Assembly: GCA_036491415.1 (NCBI GenBank)
Contig: DASXCC010000186.1
Coordinates: forward strand, 1 to 45,089
Origin: JAICKN01 sp036491415
GTDB taxonomy: Bacteria > Acidobacteriota > Terriglobia > Terriglobales > Acidobacteriaceae
Length of the DNA: 45,089 nucleotides
Reading direction: 5' to 3'
How positions within the stretch are numbered: position 1 is the stretch's first letter; the number at the start of each line of letters is the position of its first letter. Positions 15,520 through 22,947 of this stretch are shown piece after piece. The notes beneath the pieces are model-generated. The model was not told the origin of the DNA, did no database searches, and worked only from the letters and a program-made list of their open reading frames with translations. A program made the translations under genes and the position numbers.

Positions 15520-17343
15520 CTAAGGACAGGCCTGCCGGGAGGCGGGTTCAAATTGGTCTTGTTGAGCTTCCCGCTGAGTTTCGAACTTGCCGCCTTGGGT
15601 TTTTCCATAAGAGTCGCTGCCGGGGCAATAGTAAAGAGCAGTGTGTGTATCGATCCAGACCTTGGTGGATGGATTACCGGCATAGACGGGAGCTGTGGGA
15701 GCTTCAGCCAAGCCCAGGTCGACAAGGGCCGAGTCAAACCAGCCGAGCTTTTTGGGATTTGTGTTGTTAGGAATTCCTACGCCGAGAAGCACCAAAACCA
15801 AAAGAAGAACGGCCGCCGCCAAATATAAATTGGCGCGATATTCCAGAAGCCAATGTTTGGCTGTTCCTGGCGACTTTACCGATTCCAGCCAGGCTTTGGT
15901 TTCGCTGGCCGAGTGCCATTGAGGGTCCGGTGCAGAAGATTCGGAGGCAGACAGAGCAGTGTCGGGCTTCTGAATTTCCGTGGCTTTCGCTTCTACAGTG
16001 TCTGCTATGGCCAATTTTTGTTTAGACGGAGTTTGAATTAGTTTGGGCTCGAGCTGCTTTGCTTCGATCTGTTTTGTTTCGAGCTGTTTCGGTTCGAGCT
16101 GTGCAGCAGCAGCTTCTGGTCTCGCAGTCGTGGCCGCCGGCAGGGCGGAGGTGGAGAGCAGAAGACTTTTTGGAGTTGAAGAAGCCAGCGGACCCTGCGT
16201 TTCCTGCTCTTCCGGAAACCGGGCGAGGATTTCTTTCAACTCGGCAGGAAGCTCTTCCGATTTCTTCGGAAAATCGGCTTTCGAATCCAGGTTCGTAGCG
16301 ACTGCGTTCGGCGCGACTTCGGATGATTCGGATGGTTCAGGCGGCTCGCCGTGAGCCAGCGGTATTAAAATTTCCGGCAACGAAACTGGCCGGGAAGCTT
16401 TGTCTGAATCAGTCGAGAGACTGCGGGAGGTACCGCAGAGTCCGCAAAAAGATTCTGCCGCTTCGAGAGGGCATCCGCAGTTGCCGCAACGGACAATTTC
16501 TTTTTCGGCAAACGCTGTAGAAGACATCGCTGCCGATTGCATTGCTAAAGATTGCTTCGGTCGGGGCAAATCCGGCTGCGGTATATCTTGTAATTGCGGT
16601 ATATCTAGCAATAAAGAGGGGCGGACGAGATCGGGAAGGGCGTCTTCTTCCTCAAACATGCGATCCAGTTGTGGCCGGAGCTGATCGAGGGGACTTAACG
16701 GTGCCGCAGGCGTGGACGCAGCGCTTACTTCATTCTTCGGCGTAACTGTTCCTGTGAGCAGGCCTGCAAGCAATTGGCAGGTGCGTAAGCTGGATTCATT
16801 GATCGCGTTGGATTTTAGGAAATAAAGTTCGAGGACACCGGCGATGGTTTGCTCCTGCCGTACCGGAACCGCCGCAAAGCTCTGTACCGCTTGGGAGCGA
16901 AAAAAATCCGACTGGGGCCGCGAAGCATTTTTTAGATCCGCCAACGCCAGGAATTTTCCGTTGTTAACACATTCAGCTGATAAAGATTGATCGAGCGCGA
17001 TGGTGGTGCCCGCCGATCTTGCAGCCACGCCATCAGAAGCGATATAGGAGAGCTCGTTTTTCGATACTAAAGCGATCGCACCCCCATCGGCGCCTGAAAT
17101 CTTCATGGTTTTGGTAACGATCAAATTTGCCGCTGTAATCAGGTCGAGATGCTTGTTCCGGATGAGATTCTGCGTTTCGGCAATTTCCGAAAGGTCGGAA
17201 GCCTTGAACTCTGAGGGATCGGGCGGATTATCTTTGGCTTGGTCGTTGTGTTGTTGGACGACATAGGCCGCGGACAGGAGCTGTTGGAAAACTCCCTCAT
17301 TCTGTATGACTTCGGCGTTGTCGTCAGAAGATTTTCGCGGCAA
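15520..17343 (-). CDS. GAF-domain, zinc-ribbon, single-TM protein
   Basis: A putative membrane sensor or scaffold. A GAF domain (about residues 64-199 from this start; ADGGAIALVSKNELSYIASDG, FAAVPVRQEQTIAGVLELYF) could bind a small ligand. It is followed by a zinc ribbon CGNCGCPLEAAESFCGLCG, a long low-complexity linker with pentapeptide QLEPK/QLETK/QIEAK repeats, one membrane segment (NLYLAAAVLLLVLVLLGV) and a short extracytoplasmic domain containing VWIDTHTALYYCPGSDSYG. The frame is open to 17631 (703 residues), but the first 96 residues do not look like protein and would leave 26 bp before the divergent gene. I therefore prefer the TTG at 17343 (607 residues), with low certainty. Function not recognised. 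Confidence 0.75.
   Translation of the reverse strand: MPRKSSDDNAEVIQNEGVFQQLLSAAYVVQQHNDQAKDNPPDPSEFKASDLSEIAETQNLIRNKHLDLITAANLIVTKTMKISGADGGAIALVSKNELSYIASDGVAARSAGTTIALDQSLSAECVNNGKFLALADLKNASRPQSDFFRSQAVQSFAAVPVRQEQTIAGVLELYFLKSNAINESSLRTCQLLAGLLTGTVTPKNEVSAASTPAAPLSPLDQLRPQLDRMFEEEDALPDLVRPSLLLDIPQLQDIPQPDLPRPKQSLAMQSAAMSSTAFAEKEIVRCGNCGCPLEAAESFCGLCGTSRSLSTDSDKASRPVSLPEILIPLAHGEPPEPSESSEVAPNAVATNLDSKADFPKKSEELPAELKEILARFPEEQETQGPLASSTPKSLLLSTSALPAATTARPEAAAAQLEPKQLETKQIEAKQLEPKLIQTPSKQKLAIADTVEAKATEIQKPDTALSASESSAPDPQWHSASETKAWLESVKSPGTAKHWLLEYRANLYLAAAVLLLVLVLLGVGIPNNTNPKKLGWFDSALVDLGLAEAPTAPVYAGNPSTKVWIDTHTALYYCPGSDSYGKTQGGKFETQREAQQDQFEPASRQACP
16046..16105 (-). repeat. Four 15-bp in-frame tandem units
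   Basis: Units at 16046-16060, 16061-16075, 16076-16090 and 16091-16105 share the core TTCGAGCTGTTT with changes. They encode successive QLEPK, QLETK, QIEAK and QLEPK pentapeptides in the linker of the GAF/zinc-ribbon protein. Confidence 0.75.
16577..16612 (-). repeat. Two 18-bp in-frame tandem units
   Basis: TGCGGTATATCTTGTAAT (16577-16594) is followed directly by TGCGGTATATCTAGCAAT (16595-16612), with two substitutions. They encode a repeated Leu-Asp/Gln-Asp-Ile-Pro-Gln hexapeptide in the same GAF/zinc-ribbon gene. Confidence 0.75.
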
Positions 17344-17657
17344 AAGCGCACCCCAGCCCTGGGGAGATGAGCAGTGAAACCCTATTGTAATGCAACTGAA
17401 ATAAAGAGGGTATGTACGAGGAGGCACAGCACTAAAGTGATGGGCGCCCGCTTCGGGGAGGGGCAACGGTAGCTTTAGCAACAAAACTGAACATCGATTC
17501 ATTTCGGGATGAATGGTTCCAAAGAAGAACCCATGGCCAGTGGAAAATTGCCGGAACATACAAAAAAGAACGTATCTAAAGGCTTTCTCCCTTCGAGAGT
17601 GCGTACCGAAGGAATGGCGAAATAGATGCATTACGGAGTTGGTAGTGGAGGGCTCAC
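17344..17657. other. Probable divergent promoter region of GAF/zinc-ribbon gene and cassette 2
   Basis: If the GAF/zinc-ribbon gene starts at 17343, about 314 bp separate it from gene A2. The minus-strand frame stays open here, but its translation is unlike the downstream protein. GGAGGG lies just before the A2 ATG at 17658. I see no clear operator or RNA element. Confidence 0.4.
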
Positions 17658-17882
17658 ATGACGGATCTGAGCAAAATAAAAATTACCCAGCGCGATCAGG
17701 AAGTTTTGAAGTTGCTGGTGCAGGGATGCAGTAATAAGGAAATCGCGGTTCATTTGAAGATTAGTCCGAGAACAGTGAAGCAACACCTGCGGACATTATT
17801 TTTACGAGCGGGAATTACGGAGGGCCGCAAGCGCGTGAAGCTGGCCACCGCCATGTTCCAGAAAGAGCAGAGAGGACTATGA
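17658..17882 (+). CDS. Small LuxR-type HTH protein A2
   Basis: A 74-residue protein that is a single LuxR/GerE-type helix-turn-helix domain: ITQRDQEVLKLLVQGCSNKE, IAVHLKISPRTVKQHLRTLF and RVKLATAMFQKEQ. There is no receiver or effector domain. GGAGGG lies 5 nt before the ATG. The stop overlaps the start of B2 as ATGA, so the two are translationally coupled. It is the intact counterpart of A1 at 13577: residues such as LLxQGC, RTVK and KRVKLAT match. It is divergent from the GAF/zinc-ribbon gene, which suggests it may regulate that gene or share its promoter region; this is inference from placement only. Confidence 0.82.
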   Translation: MTDLSKIKITQRDQEVLKLLVQGCSNKEIAVHLKISPRTVKQHLRTLFLRAGITEGRKRVKLATAMFQKEQRGL

Positions 17883-18298
17883 AGCCAAGAAATTTGCTGA
17901 CGCAGCGGGAAATGAATGTAGCAACGCTGGTTTGGCAGGGAATGACAAACCGCAACATCGCCGATGCGCTCGGCACCACGGAGCAGGTAGTGAAAAATTA
18001 TCTGCGCACGATTTTCGACAAGTTGGGTGTCTGGAGCCGCCTGGAGCTCGCTCTATACGTCGCCAGCCACGGCGGAGATTTGTGGAACGAAGAAGTGAAT
18101 GCCGCGAGGGAAGCGAACACTACGGACGAAGCGCAGCCTGCGATGATTATTTCTGAACAGCGGGTAGTGGTGCAGTTTGATTTCAAACTGCACCACTACC
18201 GAACAGCGTGCAGGCTAGATTTTCTTTATCTTGTTTCGGTTATCTTGTTTCGGTTCGCTGTCCGCGATTGTGCGAGGTATGCGCGCGGATTCGACTGA
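17879..18298 (+). CDS. Small LuxR-type HTH protein B2 with insertion-extended C-terminus
   Basis: Residues 1-62 form a LuxR-type helix-turn-helix domain (LTQREMNVATLVWQGMTNRN, EQVVKNYLRTIFDKLGVWSR) homologous to B1. An acidic/Ala tail runs to residue 95. At codon 93 the gene enters an 8-bp repeat followed by a 38-bp palindrome and the same 8 bp again (18155-18208). Removing the palindrome and one repeat copy restores ISEQRAG followed by a stop, a 97-residue protein. As it stands, the frame continues to 139 residues, and the last 44 or so are insertion-derived or read from normally untranslated sequence (VVVQFDFKLHHY and onward). The HTH domain itself is intact. Coupled to A2 by ATGA overlap. 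Confidence 0.8.
   Translation: MKPRNLLTQREMNVATLVWQGMTNRNIADALGTTEQVVKNYLRTIFDKLGVWSRLELALYVASHGGDLWNEEVNAAREANTTDEAQPAMIISEQRVVVQFDFKLHHYRTACRLDFLYLVSVILFRFAVRDCARYARGFD
18155..18208. mobile_element. 38-bp palindrome flanked by 8-bp direct repeats, insertion-like
   Basis: GAACAGCG occurs at 18155-18162 and again at 18201-18208. Exactly between them, an 18-nt arm GGTAGTGGTGCAGTTTGA (18163-18180) is mirrored perfectly at 18183-18200 across TT. Direct repeats abutting perfect inverted repeats look like a target-site duplication around a minimal element with no cargo. Reconstructing the empty site gives a clean stop codon for B2, which supports insertion. It could also fold as an RNA hairpin and act as a terminator, but no T-run follows. 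Confidence 0.65.
18227..18254. repeat. Perfect 14-bp tandem duplication
   Basis: TATCTTGTTTCGGT at 18227-18240 is repeated exactly at 18241-18254. It lies 19 bp after the palindrome insertion, in the extended tail of B2, where it would be non-coding in the reconstructed ancestor. Confidence 0.85.
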
Positions 18299-18359
18299 AT
18301 TGCAAATGCAATGGATTGATGGGGCCGAGTTACGGATGTACACTTAAGAAACTTGGAAT

Positions 18360-18436
18360 GCGCCCGTAGCTCAGCTGGATAGAGCGGTTGCCTCCGGAGC
18401 AACAGGCCGGGAGTTCGAATCTCTCCGGGCGCACCA
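18360..18436 (+). tRNA. tRNA-Arg(CCG)
   Basis: A full cloverleaf is visible. The acceptor arms GCGCCCG and CGGGCGC pair, the D-arm is GCTC/GAGC, and the anticodon stem is GTTGC/GCAAC with loop CTCCGGA, giving anticodon CCG. The T-arm GGGAG/CTCTC surrounds TTCGAAT. The discriminator is A and the CCA end is encoded. It reads CGG arginine codons. Confidence 0.97.
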
Positions 18437-18585
18437 GTTTCTTCCCTGGAAACAGCGAGTTGCGGCTCCGTAGCTCGCTCAGCATTTTCATGTTTTTTTC
18501 GATGCGACCTCGGCAAGCAATGGCCTTGGGGTCACTTTCAGTTATTCATATATGTAGCAGCGTATAAGGTTTATCAATATCCCAG

Positions 18586-19572
18586 ATGAATGAACTAAAG
18601 CATGAAATCCAAGAAGCCAAAAAGCTGCATTTGTCTTGGCGCACGAGGTTGTTCATCTTTATCGTTGGTGCGCCAACGGTTTTTCTGTTCGGTATCTATG
18701 GACGAAATTTATATATCGCGGATACGGGAAATAATCGCATCCGTAAAGTCACTCCCGATGGCACCATTTCCACATTCGCAGGGGATGGTCTTTCTGGGTA
18801 TTCAGGAGATGGAGGGCTAGCAACCGATGCCATGCTCAACGCTCCGAATTCAGTGATCTCCGATACTCAGGGCAACATATTTATTGCCGACAACCTGAAC
18901 GGTGCAATTCGTAAGGTTGATACGAATGGCATCATTTCAACTTTCGCTCGACCAAGCCCATTTGGTTTTTCAAGTTCGGTCACAATTGGCATGGCTTTCG
19001 ATGCAGCCGGAAATCTTTATTCCTCGGACGGGTTTGCGGTCATTTACAAGACCGATCCCTCGGGTAATTCGACGACATTTGCGGGAATGCCGTTTCAAGC
19101 ATTTTTCAATGGAGACGGTATTCCGGCTACCCAAGCAACACTCGATTTGCCTGCAGGAATTGGTTTTGACCGCAATGGAAATCTATATATTGCGGAATGG
19201 CTTGGCAGTCGAATTCGCAAAGTCGATACGAACGGAATTATTTCAACCGTCGCAGGCACGGGCATTTCAGGATTTTCCGGCGACGGTGGCCTTGCCACAA
19301 ATGCAATGTTGGGGCTGCCGTTTGATGTGAAAGTCGACAAGCAAGGGAACATCTATATCGCGGACTTTACCAACGGCCGTATTCGAATGGTAGATAGTTC
19401 AGGAACAATTCGGACGATTGCTGGAACTGGTGGCGTAGGTTTTAACGGAAACCATATTTCTGCAACTGCCGCGAGTCTGAGTCCGACCAGCCTTACTATC
19501 AAACACAATGGCACCGTGTTCTATACCGATGAAAGCGATTTGGTCCGCAAACTTCACAAAATCAACGAATAA
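18586..19572 (+). CDS. Membrane-anchored NHL-repeat beta-propeller protein
   Basis: A 328-residue protein with a short cytoplasmic N-terminus (HEIQEAKKLHLSWRTR), one membrane segment at about 22-40 (LFIFIVGAPTVFLFGIYG) and then about five NHL repeats. Examples are NLYIADTGNNRIRKV, GNIFIADNLNGAIRKV, GNLYIAEWLGSRIRKV and GNIYIADFTNGRIRMV, with FSGDGGLATNAML linkers. The propeller should lie in the periplasm and bind a protein or polysaccharide. The repeats begin abruptly in the middle of a blade straight after the membrane helix. Relatives usually have a full first blade with a GxGxxGFSGDGG lead, so this copy may be truncated or fused to a new anchor. No clear ribosome binding site. A terminator follows. 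Confidence 0.82.
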   Translation: MNELKHEIQEAKKLHLSWRTRLFIFIVGAPTVFLFGIYGRNLYIADTGNNRIRKVTPDGTISTFAGDGLSGYSGDGGLATDAMLNAPNSVISDTQGNIFIADNLNGAIRKVDTNGIISTFARPSPFGFSSSVTIGMAFDAAGNLYSSDGFAVIYKTDPSGNSTTFAGMPFQAFFNGDGIPATQATLDLPAGIGFDRNGNLYIAEWLGSRIRKVDTNGIISTVAGTGISGFSGDGGLATNAMLGLPFDVKVDKQGNIYIADFTNGRIRMVDSSGTIRTIAGTGGVGFNGNHISATAASLSPTSLTIKHNGTVFYTDESDLVRKLHKINE

Positions 19573-19583
19573 TTTATTGAGAT

Positions 19584-19616
19584 ACGGGTTCGGGTTTTCC
19601 CGGACCCGTTATTTTT
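19584..19616 (+). terminator. Rho-independent terminator after NHL gene
   Basis: ACGGGTTCGGG (19584-19594) pairs with CCCGGACCCGT (19599-19609), with one G-T pair, over a TTTT loop. TATTTTTATT follows. It separates the NHL gene from the convergent phosphatase gene. Confidence 0.88.
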
Positions 19617-19675
19617 ATTGCATGCGATTTTTTCGCGGGATGGGTTCGTGTTCTATCCAACTTTAATTCGTGTTT

Positions 19676-20833
19676 CTACCCAACTTTGATCAGAAGACAA
19701 GTGACGTCGTCATGCTGAGGGGTGACGCCGACGAAAGCGTCGAGATCTGTCATCATCTGCCGCAGCAGCAAATCTGGAGTTGAGGCGACTCCGCTGTTTA
19801 GGACCTGCAACATCCGCGGCTCTCCATATTCTTCTTCGCTCGTATTTGTTGCTTCCACCAAGCCGTCGGTGAAGATCAATAGCCAATCACCGGCATTGAG
19901 CACAACACTGCCCGAGTCGTAAATCGCCTCGTCTTGAATGCCGAGTGGCAGACCGCCGTTGCTGAGGCGTTCGATCTCCCCGGAGGCGCGTCGCAGAACA
20001 GGATTGTTATGTCCGGCATTGATGTAGGTCAATGTACGGGAAGTGGAATCGAACTCCGCGAGAAAAGCCGTGGTGAAACGCAGTCCGCCCTGGCTATTGG
20101 TGCAAGCGTAACGATTGAGGCCGATGGCCAACTCGGGAAGCGTGGACGGTGTCGCCGAAAGCGTTCGCAGGCTGGCTTGCAGGGTTGCCATCAGCAATGC
20201 GGCAGGGATGCTTTTGCCCGCAACATCCGCCACTACGATGAAAAAATGGCCGGGTTGCTGTGAGGGGCGGGGGAAAATGTCGTAATAGTCCCCAGCGACT
20301 GTGTTCGCGGGACGGGTGGCGAAAGCAATCTGCAATCCGGGAACTTGCGGAGTTTGCGAAGGCAACAGCCATTGCTGGATGTCGCGGGCAATTTCCAGAT
20401 CGCGCTTCATCACCACTCGGTCTGAAGTTTCGAGTAGAAGCAAAACGAGCAGCAACAGCCCGCCATAAAAATGAAAATCCAAATATGTGGCATGCACCTC
20501 GTTGGTTTTTACCCGATAGTTAATGCTGAATTCGGGAAAAATCAGCATCAGCATGCCGGCCAAAAAGAGGATGCGGCGCACGGGCGTTAATTTTTCCAAT
20601 AGTGCCCAGGCAAAATGTTGCGCGGTCTGCCAAAAATTTCCACGACGCGTTTCCTGGGGCGAGCGAATGTTGAAGTCGCGTTTGTAGAGATGGAAGCTAC
20701 TGCGGGCCTCGGTCTGAAATTGGCTCCATAACTGGCTGAGTTCCAGCCCGTCGGTCACGCGCTGCCAGAAGCGGTTCATCTGTGCTCCGAAGCCGGGGCG
20801 AGGATCTGTGCCAGATTGGGGTGTCGGTGCCAT
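19676..20833 (-). CDS. SpoIIE/RsbU-type PP2C serine phosphatase, membrane-bound
   Basis: A 385-residue protein with an N-terminal cytoplasmic stretch, two membrane segments (about 88-103, RRILFLAGMLMLIFPEF; about 117-135, FYGGLLLLVLLLLE) and a C-terminal PP2C-like phosphatase domain. The linker DLEIARDIQQWLLPSQ is the typical RsbU approach helix. Metal-binding acidic residues are seen in VAGDYYDIF, VVADVAGKSIPAALLMA, LIFTDGLVEATN and QHDDVTCLLIKV. Such enzymes dephosphorylate anti-sigma antagonists in partner-switching pathways. No anti-sigma factor or STAS protein is visible here. It is divergent from a receiver-only response regulator at 21010, and two 19-nt direct repeats lie in the shared gap, so the two may act together. 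The membrane segments suggest envelope input. Confidence 0.9.
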   Translation of the reverse strand: MAPTPQSGTDPRPGFGAQMNRFWQRVTDGLELSQLWSQFQTEARSSFHLYKRDFNIRSPQETRRGNFWQTAQHFAWALLEKLTPVRRILFLAGMLMLIFPEFSINYRVKTNEVHATYLDFHFYGGLLLLVLLLLETSDRVVMKRDLEIARDIQQWLLPSQTPQVPGLQIAFATRPANTVAGDYYDIFPRPSQQPGHFFIVVADVAGKSIPAALLMATLQASLRTLSATPSTLPELAIGLNRYACTNSQGGLRFTTAFLAEFDSTSRTLTYINAGHNNPVLRRASGEIERLSNGGLPLGIQDEAIYDSGSVVLNAGDWLLIFTDGLVEATNTSEEEYGEPRMLQVLNSGVASTPDLLLRQMMTDLDAFVGVTPQHDDVTCLLIKVG

Positions 20834-20888
20834 CGCAAACGAAAAACAACATTTCGCGAACGGGATTCAATTTACCCGGTCGCTCTTT

Positions 20889-20929
20889 GAGAATACGTTA
20901 CAGAATAATGGAGAATACGCTACAGAATA
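20889..20929. promoter_or_regulatory. Two 19-nt direct repeats, 22-bp period, between divergent phosphatase and response regulator
   Basis: GAGAATACGTTACAGAATA (20889-20907) recurs as GAGAATACGCTACAGAATA (20911-20929) with one substitution. The 22-bp spacing is about two helical turns, as expected for a protein bound twice on one DNA face. It lies 56 bp before the phosphatase start and about 80 bp before the response-regulator start. The binder is unknown. Confidence 0.5.
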
Positions 20930-21009
20930 TGCAAAACCTGAGTAACTATCCAAATTGAAGGTTTCCCTTCGCCGTGCCGATAGATGGCAGGCAGAGGACT
21001 GTCATTATC

Positions 21010-21384
21010 ATGCCCAAGATTCTGATTGCCGACGATTCGCGCTTCCAGGTGGAACTCATCGCTTCTTATCTGCGTCCTAAAGGTTTTGAACTGGTTTTTG
21101 CGGGGGACGCTTTACAGACGTGGATGACGGCGCTGCGTGGGCAGCCGAACTTGGTCGTACTCGATATCAATATGCCCGGCGGCAGTGGAATTGAAGTTCT
21201 CAAGCGCCTACGGATGTCTTCCAAGACCCAGCAGATCCCGGTGATCGTCGTCAGTGGGAACGAAGATGACGACATTGAAGCTGCGGCCCGCAATTTAGCC
21301 ATCGCCGATTTTCTGCATAAGCCGGTCGATGAAGCGCTGCTTTGCAATGCTGTGTCGAAGGTATTGGCTCCGCAAGCAAAGTAG
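21010..21384 (+). CDS. Single-domain response regulator (CheY-like receiver)
   Basis: A 124-residue receiver with no output domain. The acidic pair is Asp8-Asp9 (ILIADDSRF), the phosphoacceptor is Asp52 (LVVLDINMPGGSG), the switch residue is Ser82 (VIVVSGNEDD) and the conserved Lys is 104 (FLHKPVDEAL). It should signal by binding a partner when phosphorylated. An upstream in-frame GTG at 20974 would add 12 residues (PIDGRQRTVII); I prefer the ATG at 21010 because MPKILIADDSR is the standard beginning and GAGGA lies upstream. It is divergent from the RsbU-type phosphatase, which may be its functional partner. No histidine kinase is nearby. Confidence 0.92.
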   Translation: MPKILIADDSRFQVELIASYLRPKGFELVFAGDALQTWMTALRGQPNLVVLDINMPGGSGIEVLKRLRMSSKTQQIPVIVVSGNEDDDIEAAARNLAIADFLHKPVDEALLCNAVSKVLAPQAK

Positions 21385-21556
21385 TTCGGTCCGTGCGCGC
21401 AACTCAGGCTCTCGCAATTTATTTTTCAGTCGCGATTTCTAACTGCCCAATGTTCGTTTTTAGGACGCTCTCGGTGCCTTCTTCTGCATATCTCTAATCA
21501 TTCTCTGTGAGTAAACTACAAGCCAAATTCAGTCTCCAGATTAAAGGGATCGGTGT

Positions 21557-22585
21557 ATGACTGTTCAAGAGCAGTATCAACATGGCGTCAGTCTTTTTAA
21601 CCAAGGCAAATGTAAAGAGGCGGTACAGATTCTTTCCGGTGTGCTGCAGACAAACCAAAGTAGCGAAATCTGGAACGATTGGGCCACGGCACAGGCTGGC
21701 GCCGGCGAATTGGTTGACGCGGAAAAAGGTTATCGCCGGGCACTGCAACTCGATCCCAACAACACCCAGGCGGCGCGAAATCTGACGATGCTTGTGGAAA
21801 CCGTTTCCGCACACGTGCAGTCGCTGGAGAAGGCGAAAAAAGAATTGACGCTGAATTCCAACTCTTCCTCGGTAAGTTCTTCTTTGTCCAATGGCGAAAT
21901 GACCGATGAGATGAAGCGCAACTGGGACTTCGTGGAAAAACGGCAGTTGCTTTATGCCCTGGTAGGGTTTGATTTCGGCAAAGAGCCGGAAACGAAACTG
22001 GATGAAATCCGCGCTTACAAGAGAAACGAATCAGCCTTTCTGTTGAACACCCTGAAGCCAAATAAAGACGACGTAATGATGGATCTGGGCAGCGGCTGCG
22101 GATTCATTGCGCGTGTGATGGCCCCGCTATGTAAGCAAATTTATTGTCTCGACATCAGCAGCGAATTTTTGCGCTTCGCGAAAGAAGAGTTGCAGGAGTT
22201 TCCGAATGTTGGTTTCCATCGTATGCACTATGGCGACCTGCATTTCCTGGATGACAAGAAAATTACCAAGGGCTATGCCAACGCCGTCTTTATCCACTTC
22301 AACTTCTTCGACATCGTGCAATATTTGCAGGAAATTTATCGCATTCTTGTTCCCGGCGGATTGTTCATGTTTGGCCTCAGTAATACTGACTGCCTCGACA
22401 TTCGCAATGACCGCTATTTCGGGGTAGTCATGGCCGACTATGTGAAACAGCGTTCGAGCATCGCAACCATGATGCAATGGAATTCTTCGGTTGGGGTCTG
22501 TTCGGCGGCAAGGCAAATTGGTTTTGAAGCCAGCGAACTTTGGGCCGCCCAAGGTTCCGCGATGATTCTGGTACGCAAACCTTAA
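21557..22585 (+). CDS. TPR protein fused to class I SAM-dependent methyltransferase
   Basis: A 342-residue fusion. Residues about 1-80 carry two or three TPR-like repeats (YQHGVSLFNQGKCKEAVQIL, DAEKGYRRALQLDPNN). A charged, Ser-rich linker (about 95-120, NSNSSSVSSSLSNGEM) follows. Residues about 135-342 form a Rossmann-like methyltransferase with the SAM-binding motif MMDLGSGCGFIARVM, the acidic loop IYCLDISSEF, and EIYRILVPGGLFMFG late in the fold. The TPR part probably docks the substrate or a partner protein. Substrate unknown; the neighbouring signalling genes do not settle it. The gene stands alone on this strand with short gaps either side. Confidence 0.85.
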   Translation: MTVQEQYQHGVSLFNQGKCKEAVQILSGVLQTNQSSEIWNDWATAQAGAGELVDAEKGYRRALQLDPNNTQAARNLTMLVETVSAHVQSLEKAKKELTLNSNSSSVSSSLSNGEMTDEMKRNWDFVEKRQLLYALVGFDFGKEPETKLDEIRAYKRNESAFLLNTLKPNKDDVMMDLGSGCGFIARVMAPLCKQIYCLDISSEFLRFAKEELQEFPNVGFHRMHYGDLHFLDDKKITKGYANAVFIHFNFFDIVQYLQEIYRILVPGGLFMFGLSNTDCLDIRNDRYFGVVMADYVKQRSSIATMMQWNSSVGVCSAARQIGFEASELWAAQGSAMILVRKP

Positions 22586-22947
22586 GATGGTTTCGTTTGT
22601 CGTTAAACCCGTGCGGATTTCCGGGCAGAATCACCGAAGCAGAAGCGCGATTCGTCCGACGGCCAGCAATCTCAATTAATGCTTTCCCCTTAAAATCCAG
22701 AATTTCTATGCTTCAAGCTTTCATATAAATGTGAATACTTTTGCAACTTCGCCTCCAGTAACTCATAGGAAAACTAAGGAAATGCCAAAAAGGCCCGGCG
22801 ATAGACCGTGGAATTCGAGATTATATTCACAATAGAATCAAATACTTACAGAATAGTAACCTCAAGGTAATCCTAAAATCGTAATCGCCGATGGTGTTTG
22901 GTGTAACTTGTGCACCTTGCAGGGGCACGGCACACTGCCACCACTAC
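22586..22947. other. Gene-free gap
   Basis: About 360 bp between the TPR-methyltransferase and a small exported protein. It becomes AT-rich toward its right half and contains CTTACAGAATAGTAAC, faintly like the repeats at 20889. An open frame enters from the right (from 22891), but those first 19 codons look like leader. I see no RNA gene or hairpin. Confidence 0.4.

Noticed and set aside
16043..16354. Plus-strand Ser/Ala-rich frame opposite the GAF/zinc-ribbon gene
   Set aside because: It is antisense to a low-complexity linker and has no independent support.
18163..18200. The B2 palindrome as an ordinary rho-independent terminator
   Set aside because: No T-run follows, the arms are unusually long and the flanking 8-bp direct repeats favour insertion.
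18226..18516. Minus-strand open frame of 96 residues containing GEIRTPGLLLRRQPLYPAEL
   Set aside because: It is the antisense of the tRNA-Arg gene; this is a known type of spurious protein prediction.
22127..22552. Minus-strand 141-residue frame opposite the TPR-methyltransferase
   Set aside because: It is a shadow of a clearly real gene.
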